Shown: positions 47,473-57,453 of the stretch, piece after piece
Position numbering within the stretch: the stretch's first letter is position 1
Layout of the letters: each line of letters opens with the position of its first letter
Source of the DNA: Pseudomonas frederiksbergensis
GTDB lineage: Bacteria > Pseudomonadota > Gammaproteobacteria > Pseudomonadales > Pseudomonadaceae
Assembly: GCF_003732275.1 (NCBI RefSeq)
Contig: NZ_MOBM01000004.1
Span: forward strand, 1 to 64,000
Reading direction: 5' to 3'
Length of the DNA: 64,000 nt
Notes under the pieces: generated by a model
Told to the model about the DNA's origin: nothing
The model's database searches: none
Seen by the model: only the letters and a program-made list of their open reading frames with translations
Made by a program: the position numbers and the translations under genes

Positions 47473-47964
47473 ATGTTATTAAAAAACAAGAGTTTTGCAG
47501 CTGTCATGTCATGCGTGCTGATGCTTGCAGCCGCCCCATTATTGCCCGCTGATCTGTCCATCATGAGTTCCGCTTACGCGAAGGATGGCGGTGGTGGTGG
47601 TAACGGCGGTGGCGGTGGCGGTGGTAACGGTGGTGGCAATGGCGGCGGTAACGGCGGTGGCCATGGTGGTAGTGGCGGCCAGGGTGGTTCCGGTCATTCC
47701 GGCGGTGTCAGCAATGGCCGCGGCGATGGCTTGAGCAGCGATCACGCAGGCAGAGCCGTCCGGGATCATGGCGTCAGTGGCAACCACTACGGTAGCGAGC
47801 GTAATAGTGACCGCGGCCATGGTTCAGTGACTTCGGGCATTGCCCATTCCAGGGATACGCGAGGGGTGGCGAAGGCCTCTGCTATTTCGGCCACTACGCC
47901 TGGCGATCACAACACGAAAGGGTTGAGTAGCGCTCGTACTTCGATTTCAAAAAGAACGCATTAA
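47473..47964 (+). CDS. Exported glycine-rich protein
   Basis: A 163-residue protein with a signal peptide (AAVMSCVLMLAAAPLLPADL, cleavage probably after SSAYA), followed by about 50 residues of GGGNGGG-type repeats and a polar His/Ser/Arg-rich tail. The repeats are encoded by a GGTGGC-rich tract (47585-47700) likely to vary in length between strains. The family is not recognised. It follows the CigR-like gene on the same strand and shares its exported, low-complexity nature. A terminator follows. Confidence 0.75.
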   Translation: MLLKNKSFAAVMSCVLMLAAAPLLPADLSIMSSAYAKDGGGGGNGGGGGGGNGGGNGGGNGGGHGGSGGQGGSGHSGGVSNGRGDGLSSDHAGRAVRDHGVSGNHYGSERNSDRGHGSVTSGIAHSRDTRGVAKASAISATTPGDHNTKGLSSARTSISKRTH

Positions 47965-47976
47965 GTCAAAGACTCT

Positions 47977-48011
47977 CAAGCCGGGTATCCATCAGGAGCC
48001 CGGCTTTTTTG
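47977..48011 (+). terminator. Terminator after the glycine-rich protein gene
   Basis: The stem AAGCCGGG/CCCGGCTT with a 13-base loop is followed by six T. Confidence 0.8.
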
Positions 48012-48114
48012 TGCCCGCTATTTGCGTAACCAGCGGAGCTGCGCGCGTGGCAAATCTCCCTCGATGGACTACTACTGTAGGGCTGTTTCAACTTCGTCTG
48101 TAAGGAGTATGTCG

Positions 48115-48570
48115 ATGCTGGCTCACTGGTTTCTGGCGGCGATTCACCTCTTGGCCTTTGCGCTGGGCTTCTGGGCGGTACTGACCCGCGGTACGGCTTT
48201 AGGTCGTCTGATTGCCGGGGTGGGGGAGGCGCGCAGCGTTTTGGTTGCGGATAATCTGTGGGGGATCTCTGCAGTCACTCTCTTGGTCACGGGTGGGATG
48301 CGAGCCTTTGGCGGGTATGAAAAAGGCACTGATTACTATCTTCACCAACCGCTGTTTCACCTCAAAATGACACTCTTCGTTCTTATCCTGTTGCTTGAAA
48401 TTGCGCCGATGGTGGCGCTGATCAAATGGCGGATTGCGCAAGGGCGTGGGGCGGCTGTCGATACCGGGCGCGCAACGCTGTTTGCCCGTATCAGTCATAT
48501 CGAAGCGCTGCTGCTGGTGTTGATGGTCGTGGCTGCCGCGGGCATGGCGCGTGGGGTTACGTTTGGTTAG
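48115..48570 (+). CDS. DUF2214-type membrane protein
   Basis: A 151-residue inner-membrane protein with four hydrophobic segments (MLAHWFLAAIHLLAFALGFW, ISAVTLLVTGG, TLFVLILLLEIAPMVALI, IEALLLVLMVVAAAGMARG) and the motif ADNLWGISAVTLLVTGGMRAFGG. This is the DUF2214 family of unknown role. ATG 48115 is chosen because AAGGAG ends seven bases before it; the in-frame ATG at 48109 is too close and the longer frame has no ribosome binding site. Confidence 0.85.
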   Translation: MLAHWFLAAIHLLAFALGFWAVLTRGTALGRLIAGVGEARSVLVADNLWGISAVTLLVTGGMRAFGGYEKGTDYYLHQPLFHLKMTLFVLILLLEIAPMVALIKWRIAQGRGAAVDTGRATLFARISHIEALLLVLMVVAAAGMARGVTFG

Positions 48571-48761
48571 CCCGGAAGGAGGAGAGCCTTTCTCGCAGCA
48601 AATCCGTAACGTCTGACAGTCAGGTATGAGACGGGGCGGTAGTATCGGTTCCACGTTGCGACTGTATCGCTAAAAGACTGGGCGCAGAGCGATGTGCTGC
48701 TTGAATCTTTAGCCAGCCGTTATTCGAGGCTGAATGGGCTGGCTACTGACTACCGCAGGAT

Positions 48762-48956
48762 TCAGGGTGTTTGCGGCTTGTCTGGCGCGGTCAGGCCAGC
48801 CTGAATGCGTTGATAGATTTCTTCGCGATGCACCGCAACGTCTTTCGGGGCGTTGATGCCAATCCTGACTTGCTGGCCGCTAACGCCCAGAATGGTGATC
48901 GTAATATTGTCACCGATGTTTATGCTTTCACCGACTTTGCGGGTGAGTATCAGCAT
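48762..48956 (-). CDS. rsmE: CsrA-family translational regulator RsmE
   Basis: A 64-residue RNA-binding dimer that blocks GGA-containing ribosome binding sites in the Gac/Rsm network. The sequence [20 protein letters not shown] to [20 protein letters not shown], with tail AGLTAPDK, matches RsmE of fluorescent pseudomonads rather than RsmA (which starts MLILTRRVGETLMVGD). The critical R44-type residue (VHREEI) is present. The start ATG 48956 follows AAGGAG, itself an AnGGA-type site, which fits autoregulation. Confidence 0.95.
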   Translation of the reverse strand: MLILTRKVGESINIGDNITITILGVSGQQVRIGINAPKDVAVHREEIYQRIQAGLTAPDKPQTP

Positions 48957-49205
48957 GGTTTTCTCCTTGATTGCTTTGTAGGGCACCTGATTCGGACAGT
49001 GCAGAGGTCGGTATAGGTATAGATTAGTGCGAAGTCTCGTAGTTTGGGTGCCTCTTTCTGACGCGCAGATGCTGCATTAATTCCCAAGGCGTAACTATAC
49101 AGAGGCCGCAACCATCATTCTCGTTGTTTTACGCCCATTTTGCGGCGCTCGAACAGGATCCATGAGTGTTAAAATCGCCGCTTTCAGCATTCAGAGGGAA
49201 GCGTT

Positions 49206-49571
49206 GTGCGCAAAATGGCCTTGGTAATCGCAGTATTGACGTTGGCCGGGTGCGATGAGGGTAAGGGGGGCGACACGCAAAAGCCGCAACCGGCAGTCGC
49301 TTCCGCACCCGTGGCGACAACCGGTCCGCAATGGGACGTCGAGGTGCGCGGCGAAACGCCCCAGGCGGTCAGCGACCTGAGCGGCTGGTTGATCGAGCAT
49401 AGCTTCGTTTCCAACGTCATCAGGGAGAATGGAAAGGTTCGTATTCTGGTCGGGCCGTTCAATTCGAAAACCGAGGCAGAAGCCAAGCAAGTTGAATTGA
49501 CGGCAGCGCTCACCCGGGCAAAGAAAAGGAATATCGAGTCGCTGGTGGTCGAACATCCGACGGCTCAATAG
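49206..49571 (+). CDS. SPOR-domain lipoprotein
   Basis: A 121-residue protein with a lipobox (ALVIAVLTLAGC) and a C-terminal SPOR domain (WDVEVRGETPQAVSDLSGWL to RILVGPFNSKTEAEAKQVEL). It should be a lipid-anchored envelope protein that binds glycan strands at division sites. GTG 49206 follows AGAGGG at good distance; ATG 49215 is a possible alternative that would still leave a short signal peptide. Terminator follows. Confidence 0.88.
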   Translation: MRKMALVIAVLTLAGCDEGKGGDTQKPQPAVASAPVATTGPQWDVEVRGETPQAVSDLSGWLIEHSFVSNVIRENGKVRILVGPFNSKTEAEAKQVELTAALTRAKKRNIESLVVEHPTAQ

Positions 49572-49595
49572 ACAAAAACAGCGGTTAGAAACGAA

Positions 49596-49636
49596 CAAAG
49601 GCCTGGGGTGTAATGCCCCGGGCCTTTGTGTTTTCA
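49596..49636 (+). terminator. Terminator after the SPOR lipoprotein gene
   Basis: The stem AAAGGCCTGGGG/CCCCGGGCCTTT with a short loop is followed by TGTGTTTTC; it also faces the end of the convergent endonuclease gene. Confidence 0.75.
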
Positions 49637-49644
49637 GTGGTCGG

Positions 49645-50334
49645 TCAGCCGCAGGTTTTCATGTCTACCGGGCCGACAAACTCGTTGCCGCGCCCCATTA
49701 CGCACGCCACGCTCTGGTTACGCTGACGTTCCCAGGCCTGTACTGGATAGGTCTTGTTCCAGGCGTCATACAGTTGCCGATCCTGTTTTGACAAGCGCAA
49801 GCCGTACTGCTTGCTCATGTAGAAGTAAGTCCGGGCGATCATGCCGCGAATGGAAGGGCGGGGCATGACCTTCTTCGCCTTGAAGTCGACCTGAGTCAGG
49901 CACGAGCCATATTGACCGGTTTGCACCGGCAACCAGCCGAAGCTGAAGTTGCTGCGATCGCCATTCACCTCGCCGATGCTTGGCACCAGATTGTGCAGAT
50001 CCGCCTCGGCTTTCTGATAGGTCGGGTCGTACCGCGTGCAATTCTTGCGACCGCCTTGTTGCCAGCATTCGCGCTGATGGCCGATCTGCCAGGCCGGGAC
50101 GATGTGCTCCCACTCGATGCGCGAGGCGCGTTTGGCATTTTTACGCGGCACATAACCGCAAGCGGCGAGGTTTACACGGTTGCCGGTGTATTTGCAGCCG
50201 CAATAAAACTCGGTGGATTGCGGAGCGTACAACTTCCACGCGACTTTCTTGGCTTCGTTGAAGGTGCGTGGGGCGCCAGCCTGGGCGCCGAAGGTTATGC
50301 ACAGAAGCAGTAAAGCAAACCAGCGGACACTCAT
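49645..50334 (-). CDS. endA: Endonuclease I (periplasmic DNase)
   Basis: A 229-residue exported nuclease. A signal peptide (MSVRWFALLLLCITFGAQAG) is followed by the Endonuclease_1 motifs RIEWEHIVPAWQIGHQ and DLHNLVPSIGEVNGDRSN, which hold the metal- and DNA-binding residues of the beta-beta-alpha metal core. Several cysteines fit a periplasmic, disulfide-bonded protein. It should cut double-stranded DNA non-specifically. The start ATG 50334 lies 4 bases after the DUF1654 gene stop, so the two form an operon behind a LexA-like box. Confidence 0.93.
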   Translation of the reverse strand: MSVRWFALLLLCITFGAQAGAPRTFNEAKKVAWKLYAPQSTEFYCGCKYTGNRVNLAACGYVPRKNAKRASRIEWEHIVPAWQIGHQRECWQQGGRKNCTRYDPTYQKAEADLHNLVPSIGEVNGDRSNFSFGWLPVQTGQYGSCLTQVDFKAKKVMPRPSIRGMIARTYFYMSKQYGLRLSKQDRQLYDAWNKTYPVQAWERQRNQSVACVMGRGNEFVGPVDMKTCG

Positions 50335-50338
50335 TGAG

Positions 50339-50578
50339 TCAATCTTCCTTCGGCACAACCCAGAAAATCTGCACACCGCCATCGTCGCGATGGGCGAGGG
50401 TGACGTTGTCGTTCTCGTCGATTTCTTCGAGCAAGCGTTCCCACTCATCCACGGGTTCGTCCGGAAGACGGAAGATCAGCGCAGCTTTGGCTTTTTGGGC
50501 GGTGGGGGAATTGATGATTTTCTGAACGCGCATACCCAGGCGTTCATAGGCGTCAGGAGGGACAGAGGGAGTGGCCAC
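50339..50578 (-). CDS. DUF1654 family protein
   Basis: A 79-residue protein of unknown function (PPDAYERLGMRVQKIINSPTAQKAKAALIFRLPDEPVDEWERLL, then VTLAHRDDGGVQIFWVVP), which fits the DUF1654 family found in pseudomonads and their phages. The start is GTG 50578, preceded by TAAGGAT at correct distance; upstream ATGs (50608, 50629) have no ribosome binding site and would overlap the operator. A LexA-type box lies 19 bases upstream, and endA follows by 4 bases. Confidence 0.85.
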   Translation of the reverse strand: MATPSVPPDAYERLGMRVQKIINSPTAQKAKAALIFRLPDEPVDEWERLLEEIDENDNVTLAHRDDGGVQIFWVVPKED

Positions 50579-50596
50579 GGAATTATCCTTATTAAG

Positions 50597-50612
50597 CTGT
50601 ACGTGCATACAG
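50597..50612. promoter_or_regulatory. LexA (SOS) box before DUF1654-endA
   Basis: CTGTACGTGCATACAG has the LexA form CTGT-N8-ACAG with an AT-centred-type flank. It lies 19-34 bases upstream of the DUF1654 start on the minus strand, a position expected of a repressor site. A second palindrome, ACAGTATTTAACTGT, overlaps it at 50609-50623. Confidence 0.75.
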
Positions 50613-50794
50613 TATTTAACTGTAGGCATTTTCGCAACTGCTTAAAATTCAAGAAAATCCTCTGACAGTAGTTTTTTCCGTTTGGTGTAGGACGATGGGG
50701 GTTTTTTTTTATCGGAAAAGGTCGTGAACCACTCACCAAGGCTGGCGAGTGGTAACAGCGGTGCCCGACCCGGAACAGGTCGGGCGAGGGTGGA

Positions 50795-52218
<1,424 letters not shown>

Positions 52219-52668
52219 ATGTCGTTTACTGTCGGTTTTCCAAATGCAGGCGCAATCACCATCGCGGGTAAGTTCCCGGCAACCATCAATGCCTTGAGTG
52301 AAGCGACCTCCGACGCCTCTGCCCAAGTGTTGGGTGAAGAGAGCAGCGACAACCAGGTCAGAACGGGTGGCGCTACGCAGACTCAGGGCGAAACCAAATC
52401 CGAAAAAAGCAGCAATCAAAGTATTGCGGTGCAGGTCCTGCTCAAGCGCATGCAGGAACTGCAGCAGCAATTGCGCGAACAGCAGCAACAACTGGCGGCC
52501 GCTCAGGCAGCGAATTATCCGACTCCTGAAGCCAAAGCCACCGCTGTCATGTCGATTCAGGGGCAAATCGCCGATACCAGCGGTGCGCTCGCGCAAGTGA
52601 CAGGCAATCTTGTGAAAGAACTGGCCAAGGGTTCCAGCAGTGGCAGTCTCGTCAGCACCACGGCGTGA
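52219..52668 (+). CDS. FlxA-like coiled-coil protein
   Basis: A 149-residue cytoplasmic-looking protein with an N-terminal Thr/Ser/Gly-rich segment and a central coiled coil (VQVLLKRMQELQQQLREQQQ, about residues 71-98) followed by a helical, Ala-rich tail with a Ser-rich end. This layout resembles the FlxA-like family, but similarity is from composition and heptads only. Function unknown. CAGGAG precedes ATG 52219. It stands alone between ansB and the rbs operon. Confidence 0.6.
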   Translation: MSFTVGFPNAGAITIAGKFPATINALSEATSDASAQVLGEESSDNQVRTGGATQTQGETKSEKSSNQSIAVQVLLKRMQELQQQLREQQQQLAAAQAANYPTPEAKATAVMSIQGQIADTSGALAQVTGNLVKELAKGSSSGSLVSTTA

Positions 52669-52750
52669 TGTAAAAAGGGTTGGCTTTTGCCAATCGAGAC
52701 ACAAAACAGGTCGTTGACAAATTTCGACAGGGTTCGCATAGTTCGGTCTA

Positions 52751-52764
52751 CGCAAACGTTTGCG
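52751..52764. promoter_or_regulatory. RbsR operator of the ribose operon
   Basis: CGCAAACGTTTGCG is a perfect 14-bp palindrome of the LacI/PurR-family operator type, 85 bases before rbsB. A second, weaker site (GCAAGCGTTGC, 52808-52818) lies closer to the gene. The RbsR encoded in the operon is the likely binder. Confidence 0.75.
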
Positions 52765-52848
52765 CGGTCGCCCTTGATGGCTTGATCCCGTAAGGGCAGG
52801 GTCTAGCGCAAGCGTTGCTCAGAATAATCATAAGATCGGAGTGAACCC

Positions 52849-53805
52849 ATGAAGCTGCCATTCGCTGGACGTCTTCTCGCTGTCGCAATGCTGGCTGCGG
52901 CATCCGCCGCTTTGCCCGTCTCTTCGGCTTTCGCCGAAACCCCTGAAAAACCTAAAGTCGCGCTGGTCATGAAATCCCTGGCCAACGAATTCTTCCTGAC
53001 CATGGAAGACGGCGCCAAGGCTTACCAGAAAGACCACTCCGGCGACTTCGAGCTGATCTCCAACGGCATCAAGGACGAAACGGATACGGCCGGCCAGACG
53101 CGCATCGTCGAGCAAATGATTTTGTCCAAGGTCAACGCATTGGTCATCGCCCCGGCAGATTCCAAGGCCATGGTTCCGGTCATCAAGAAAGCGGTCGATG
53201 CCGGCATCACCGTGATCAACATCGATAACCAGCTGGACCCGGCCGTGGTCAAAAGCAAAAACATCACCGTTCCATTCGTAGGCCCGGACAACCGCAAAGG
53301 CGCGCGTCTGGTGGGTGAGTACCTGGCCAAACAGCTGAAGGCTGGTGACGAAGTCGGCATCATCGAAGGCGTTTCCACCACCACCAACGCCCAGCAGCGC
53401 ACTGCGGGCTTCAAGGATGCGATGGAAGCGGCGCAGATCAAAGTCGTGTCCCTGCAGTCCGGCGATTGGGAAATCGACAAGGGCGGCAAGGTTGCCTCGT
53501 CGATGCTTAGCGAATACCCGAACATCAAGGCCCTGTTGGCCGGCAACGACAGCATGGCCGTCGGCGCAGTATCTGCCGTGCGCGCGGCGGGCAAGGCCGG
53601 CAAGGTGCAAGTGGTCGGTTACGACAACATCAACGCCATCAAGCCAATGCTCAAGGATGGCCGCGTCCTGGCCACCGCCGACCAGTTTGCTGCCCGGCAA
53701 GCGGTGTTCGGCATCGAGACGGCGCTGAAAATCATCAAAGGCGAGACAGTCGATAGCGGCGTCAATGGCGTCATCGAAACTCCGGTAGAGCTGGTTACCA
53801 AGTAG
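52849..53805 (+). CDS. rbsB: Ribose ABC transporter substrate-binding protein
   Basis: A 318-residue periplasmic sugar-binding protein. The signal peptide ends ALPVSSAFA, and the mature part begins with KVALVMKSLANEFFLTMEDGAK, typical of RbsB-type proteins (first strand and ligand Phe residues), with NIDNQLD, VGPDNRKGARL and GYDNINAIKPML later. It delivers ribose to RbsAC and is the first gene of the operon, behind the palindromic operator. Confidence 0.93.
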   Translation: MKLPFAGRLLAVAMLAAASAALPVSSAFAETPEKPKVALVMKSLANEFFLTMEDGAKAYQKDHSGDFELISNGIKDETDTAGQTRIVEQMILSKVNALVIAPADSKAMVPVIKKAVDAGITVINIDNQLDPAVVKSKNITVPFVGPDNRKGARLVGEYLAKQLKAGDEVGIIEGVSTTTNAQQRTAGFKDAMEAAQIKVVSLQSGDWEIDKGGKVASSMLSEYPNIKALLAGNDSMAVGAVSAVRAAGKAGKVQVVGYDNINAIKPMLKDGRVLATADQFAARQAVFGIETALKIIKGETVDSGVNGVIETPVELVTK

Positions 53806-53861
53806 TCCTTCTGGCGACACAACGGTGCTCGCCTCTTGGGGCGAGCACATGGAGAGTTTTT

Positions 53862-55415
53862 ATGTCAGTTTCCGCCCCGAACGCTGTCCTCTCGGTCAGC
53901 GGTATCGGTAAGACCTACGCCCAACCCGTCCTCACCGGCATCGATCTGACGCTGATGCGCGGCGAAGTGCTGGCGCTGACCGGCGAGAATGGCGCTGGCA
54001 AAAGCACGCTGTCGAAAATCATTGGCGGACTGGTCACGCCGACCACCGGCCAGATGCAATTCCAGGGGCGGGATTACCGTCCCGGCAGCCGGAGCCAGGC
54101 CGAAGAGCTGGGCATCCGCATGGTCATGCAAGAACTCAATCTGTTGCCGACGTTGTCGGTGGCGGAAAACCTGTTTCTCGACAACCTGCCCAGCCACGGT
54201 GGCTGGATCAGCCGCAAGCAGTTGCGCAAGGCGGCGATCGAGGCCATGGCCCAAGTCGGATTGGACGCCATCGATCCAGATACCCTCGTCGGTGAACTGG
54301 GTATCGGCCATCAGCAAATGGTCGAGATCGCTCGCAACCTGATCGGCGATTGCCACGTGCTGATTCTCGACGAGCCGACAGCCATGCTGACGGCCCGTGA
54401 GGTCGAAATGCTGTTCGAGCAGATCACTCGCCTGCAGGCTCGTGGCGTGTCGATCATCTACATTTCCCACCGCCTCGAAGAGCTCGCAAGGGTGGCCCAG
54501 CGCATTGCGGTATTGCGCGATGGCAACCTGGTCTGTATCGAGCCGATGGCCAATTACAACAGCGAGCAACTGGTCACCCTGATGGTCGGCCGTGAATTGG
54601 GCGAGCACATCGACATGGGGTCGCGCAAGATCGGTGCGCCGGCCTTGACGGTCAAAGGACTGACTCGTTCCGATAAGGTTCGTGACGTGTCCTTCCAGGT
54701 GCGCGCCGGTGAAATTTTTGGAATTTCCGGTTTGATCGGGGCAGGGCGCACCGAGTTACTGCGCCTGATCTTCGGCGCCGATACCGCCGACAGCGGCACC
54801 GTCGCGCTGGGGGCGGCGGCTCAGGTGGTGAGCATTCGTTCGCCGGCCGACGCGGTCGGTCACGGCATCGCCCTGATCACCGAAGATCGCAAGGGTGAAG
54901 GCCTGCTACTGACGCAATCGATCAGCGCCAACATTGCCTTGGGCAATATGCCAGTGATTTCCAGCGGTGGCTTCGTCAATAACGGTGACGAGATGTCTCT
55001 GGCCCAGCGTCAGATCAACGCCATGCGCATTCGCAGTTCCAGCCCGACGCAATTGGTCTCGGAACTGTCCGGCGGCAATCAGCAGAAAGTCGTGATCGGC
55101 CGCTGGCTCGAGCGCGACTGCACGGTGATGCTGTTCGACGAGCCGACCCGTGGCATCGACGTCGGCGCCAAGTTCGATATCTACGCATTACTCGGTGAGT
55201 TGACCCGTCAGGGCAAAGCGCTGGTAGTGGTGTCCAGCGACCTGCGCGAACTGATGCTGATCTGCGATCGCATCGGTGTGCTGTCGGCAGGGCGTCTGAT
55301 CGACACCTTCGAGCGTGACAGCTGGACCCAGGATGATTTGCTTGCCGCCGCTTTCGCCGGCTACCAAAAACGTGATGCGTTGCTCAATGAAGCAGCGCCT
55401 AGGGATCTTCCATGA
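53862..55415 (+). CDS. rbsA: Ribose ABC transporter ATP-binding protein
   Basis: A 517-residue protein with two fused ATPase domains. The first has Walker A GENGAGKSTLSKII and Walker B VLILDEPTAML; the second has a degenerate Walker A (GLIGAGRTELLRL), signature LSGGNQQKVVIGRWL and Walker B VMLFDEPTRGIDVG. This two-domain layout with one altered P-loop is normal for sugar importers of the RbsA/MglA type. It overlaps rbsC by 4 bases (ATGA). Confidence 0.95.
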   Translation: MSVSAPNAVLSVSGIGKTYAQPVLTGIDLTLMRGEVLALTGENGAGKSTLSKIIGGLVTPTTGQMQFQGRDYRPGSRSQAEELGIRMVMQELNLLPTLSVAENLFLDNLPSHGGWISRKQLRKAAIEAMAQVGLDAIDPDTLVGELGIGHQQMVEIARNLIGDCHVLILDEPTAMLTAREVEMLFEQITRLQARGVSIIYISHRLEELARVAQRIAVLRDGNLVCIEPMANYNSEQLVTLMVGRELGEHIDMGSRKIGAPALTVKGLTRSDKVRDVSFQVRAGEIFGISGLIGAGRTELLRLIFGADTADSGTVALGAAAQVVSIRSPADAVGHGIALITEDRKGEGLLLTQSISANIALGNMPVISSGGFVNNGDEMSLAQRQINAMRIRSSSPTQLVSELSGGNQQKVVIGRWLERDCTVMLFDEPTRGIDVGAKFDIYALLGELTRQGKALVVVSSDLRELMLICDRIGVLSAGRLIDTFERDSWTQDDLLAAAFAGYQKRDALLNEAAPRDLP

Positions 55416-56389
55416 ATACTGCATCTTTGGCCGGCAAACGTAGTGGCAACTTTTACGGCCTCGGCACTTATCTGGGCCTGGCCGGTGCCTTGCTGGCGAT
55501 GGTCGCGCTGTTTTCGATCCTGAGCAGCCATTTCCTGTCTTATGACACCTTCAGCACCCTGGCCAACCAGATTCCCGATTTGATGGTGCTGGCGGTTGGC
55601 ATGACCTTCGTATTGATCATCGGCGGTATCGATTTGTCGGTGGGGTCGGTGCTGGCGCTCGCGGCCTCGGCGGTCAGCGTGGCGATTCTAGGTTGGGGCT
55701 GGAGCGTCTTGCCTGCGGCCTTGCTCGGCATGGCGGTAGCGGCATTGGCCGGGACAATTACCGGCTCGATCACCGTGGCGTGGCGGATTCCGTCGTTCAT
55801 CGTGTCACTCGGCGTGCTGGAAATGGCGCGAGGCCTGGCGTATCAGATGACCGGTTCGCGCACTGCCTACATTGGTGATGCCTTCGCCTGGCTGTCCAAC
55901 CCGATCGCGTTCGGCATCTCGCCGTCATTTATCATTGCCTTGCTGATTATCTTCATCGCCCAGGCCGTGCTGACGCGTACGGTGTTCGGTCGTTATCTGA
56001 TCGGCATCGGCACCAACGAAGAGGCGGTGCGTCTGGCGGGGATCAATCCAAAACCCTACAAGATTCTGGTGTTCAGTCTGATGGGGTTGTTGGCCGGTAT
56101 CGCTGCGTTGTTTCAAATTTCTCGCCTGGAAGCGGCGGACCCGAACGCCGGCTCCGGTCTGGAGTTGCAAGTGATCGCTGCGGTCGTGATCGGCGGCACC
56201 AGCTTGATGGGCGGGCGCGGTTCGGTCATCAGTACGTTCTTCGGCGTCCTGATCATCTCGGTACTGGCGGCCGGTCTGGCGCAGATCGGCGCGACCGAAC
56301 CAACCAAACGCATCATCACCGGTGCGGTGATCGTGGTGGCGGTGGTGCTTGATACTTATCGCAGTCAGCGCGCAAGCCGGCGGACCTGA
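55412..56389 (+). CDS. rbsC: Ribose ABC transporter permease
   Basis: A 325-residue inner-membrane channel with about 8-10 hydrophobic helices. It has the family stretches GMTFVLIIGGIDLSVGSVLAL, the cytoplasmic loop GRYLIGIGTNEEAVRLAGI contacting the ATPase, and AADPNAGSGLELQVIAAVVIGGTSLMGGRG. Its start overlaps rbsA, and rbsR begins 4 bases after its stop, so translation is tightly coupled. Confidence 0.95.
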   Translation: MNTASLAGKRSGNFYGLGTYLGLAGALLAMVALFSILSSHFLSYDTFSTLANQIPDLMVLAVGMTFVLIIGGIDLSVGSVLALAASAVSVAILGWGWSVLPAALLGMAVAALAGTITGSITVAWRIPSFIVSLGVLEMARGLAYQMTGSRTAYIGDAFAWLSNPIAFGISPSFIIALLIIFIAQAVLTRTVFGRYLIGIGTNEEAVRLAGINPKPYKILVFSLMGLLAGIAALFQISRLEAADPNAGSGLELQVIAAVVIGGTSLMGGRGSVISTFFGVLIISVLAAGLAQIGATEPTKRIITGAVIVVAVVLDTYRSQRASRRT

Positions 56390-56392
56390 GTC

Positions 56393-57412
56393 ATGGCAAC
56401 AATCAAGGATGTAGCGGCACTCGCGGGCATTTCCTACACCACGGTTTCCCATGTGGTGAACAAGACACGGCCGGTCAGTGAGGAAGTACGGATCAAGGTT
56501 GAGGCAGCGATCAAGAGTCTCGACTACGTGCCCAGCGCCGTGGCCCGGTCGTTGAAAGCGAAAACCACCGCGACCATCGGCCTGCTGGTGCCCAACAGCC
56601 TCAACCCATACTTCGCCGAGTTGGCCCGTGGCATCGAGGATTACTGCGAGCGCAACGGCTATTGCGTCATCCTTTGCAACTCTGACGACAACCCGGACAA
56701 GCAACGCAGCTACCTTCGCGTGTTGCTGGAAAAACGCATTGACGGCTTGATCGTTGCCTCGGCCGGTGGTGATAGCGGCCTGGCTGAAGGTCTGACGGGT
56801 GTGCGTACGCCAATGGTGATCGTCGACCGTGGGCTCGAAGGTCTCGATGCCGATCTGGTGCGCATCGATCACGAATACGGTGCCTATCTGGCGACCCGGC
56901 ACTTGCTGGATCTGGGGCATCGGGACATCGCCACGATTGGTGGGCCGGCGAGTACCAGCGTGGCGCAGATGCGTCTGGCTGGTTATTGCCGCGCCTTGAA
57001 AGAGGCGGGTGTCGAAGTGCCGCGCGAGCGCATGCTGGAAAGCGACTTCACCAGCACTGGCGGTTACAACGCCGCCGCGATCCTGTTGGAAAAGAACCCA
57101 CCCAGCGCGATCTTCGCCGGTAACGACATGATTGGCATCGGTGTGTTGCGCGCCGCAGCCGAGCGCAATATTCGTGTGCCCACCGAGTTGTCGGTGATCG
57201 GCTTCGACGATATCCAGATGAGCCGTTACGTCTACCCGGCGCTGACCACCGTGGGCCAGTCGATCCTGCAGCTTGGCGAGATGGCGGCCGAAGTGCTGCT
57301 GCGCAGGATTGCCACGCCCGATCTGACGACCGATCAGCGCATCGTGACACCCAGTATTGTCCTGCGCGAATCGACTGCGCCACTGGCCGGTGTGTTTGCC
57401 CAATACCGCTAA
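56393..57412 (+). CDS. rbsR: Ribose operon repressor, LacI family
   Basis: A 339-residue repressor. The DNA-binding head MATIKDVAALAGISYTTVSHVVNKTRPVSEEVR is followed by hinge helix YVPSAVARSLKAKTT and a sugar-binding core (IGLLVPNSLNPYFAELARGIE). It should release the CGCAAACGTTTGCG operator upstream of rbsB when ribose is bound. It lies inside the operon, between rbsC and rbsK, so it regulates its own synthesis. Confidence 0.94.
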   Translation: MATIKDVAALAGISYTTVSHVVNKTRPVSEEVRIKVEAAIKSLDYVPSAVARSLKAKTTATIGLLVPNSLNPYFAELARGIEDYCERNGYCVILCNSDDNPDKQRSYLRVLLEKRIDGLIVASAGGDSGLAEGLTGVRTPMVIVDRGLEGLDADLVRIDHEYGAYLATRHLLDLGHRDIATIGGPASTSVAQMRLAGYCRALKEAGVEVPRERMLESDFTSTGGYNAAAILLEKNPPSAIFAGNDMIGIGVLRAAAERNIRVPTELSVIGFDDIQMSRYVYPALTTVGQSILQLGEMAAEVLLRRIATPDLTTDQRIVTPSIVLRESTAPLAGVFAQYR

Positions 57413-57453
57413 ACAAAAAGCACCGCTGAAACCGAATTGACGAGTAGTGATGT

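Noticed and set aside
47585..47700. CRISPR-like short repeats
   Set aside because: The repeated GGTGGC units are in frame and encode the glycine tract of an exported protein; there are no spacers. No CRISPR array was seen anywhere in the window.
50728..50785. Hairpins downstream of ansB as terminators
   Set aside because: Two stems are present (50728-50753 and 50763-50785) but neither is followed by a T-run on the minus strand, so intrinsic termination is not supported.
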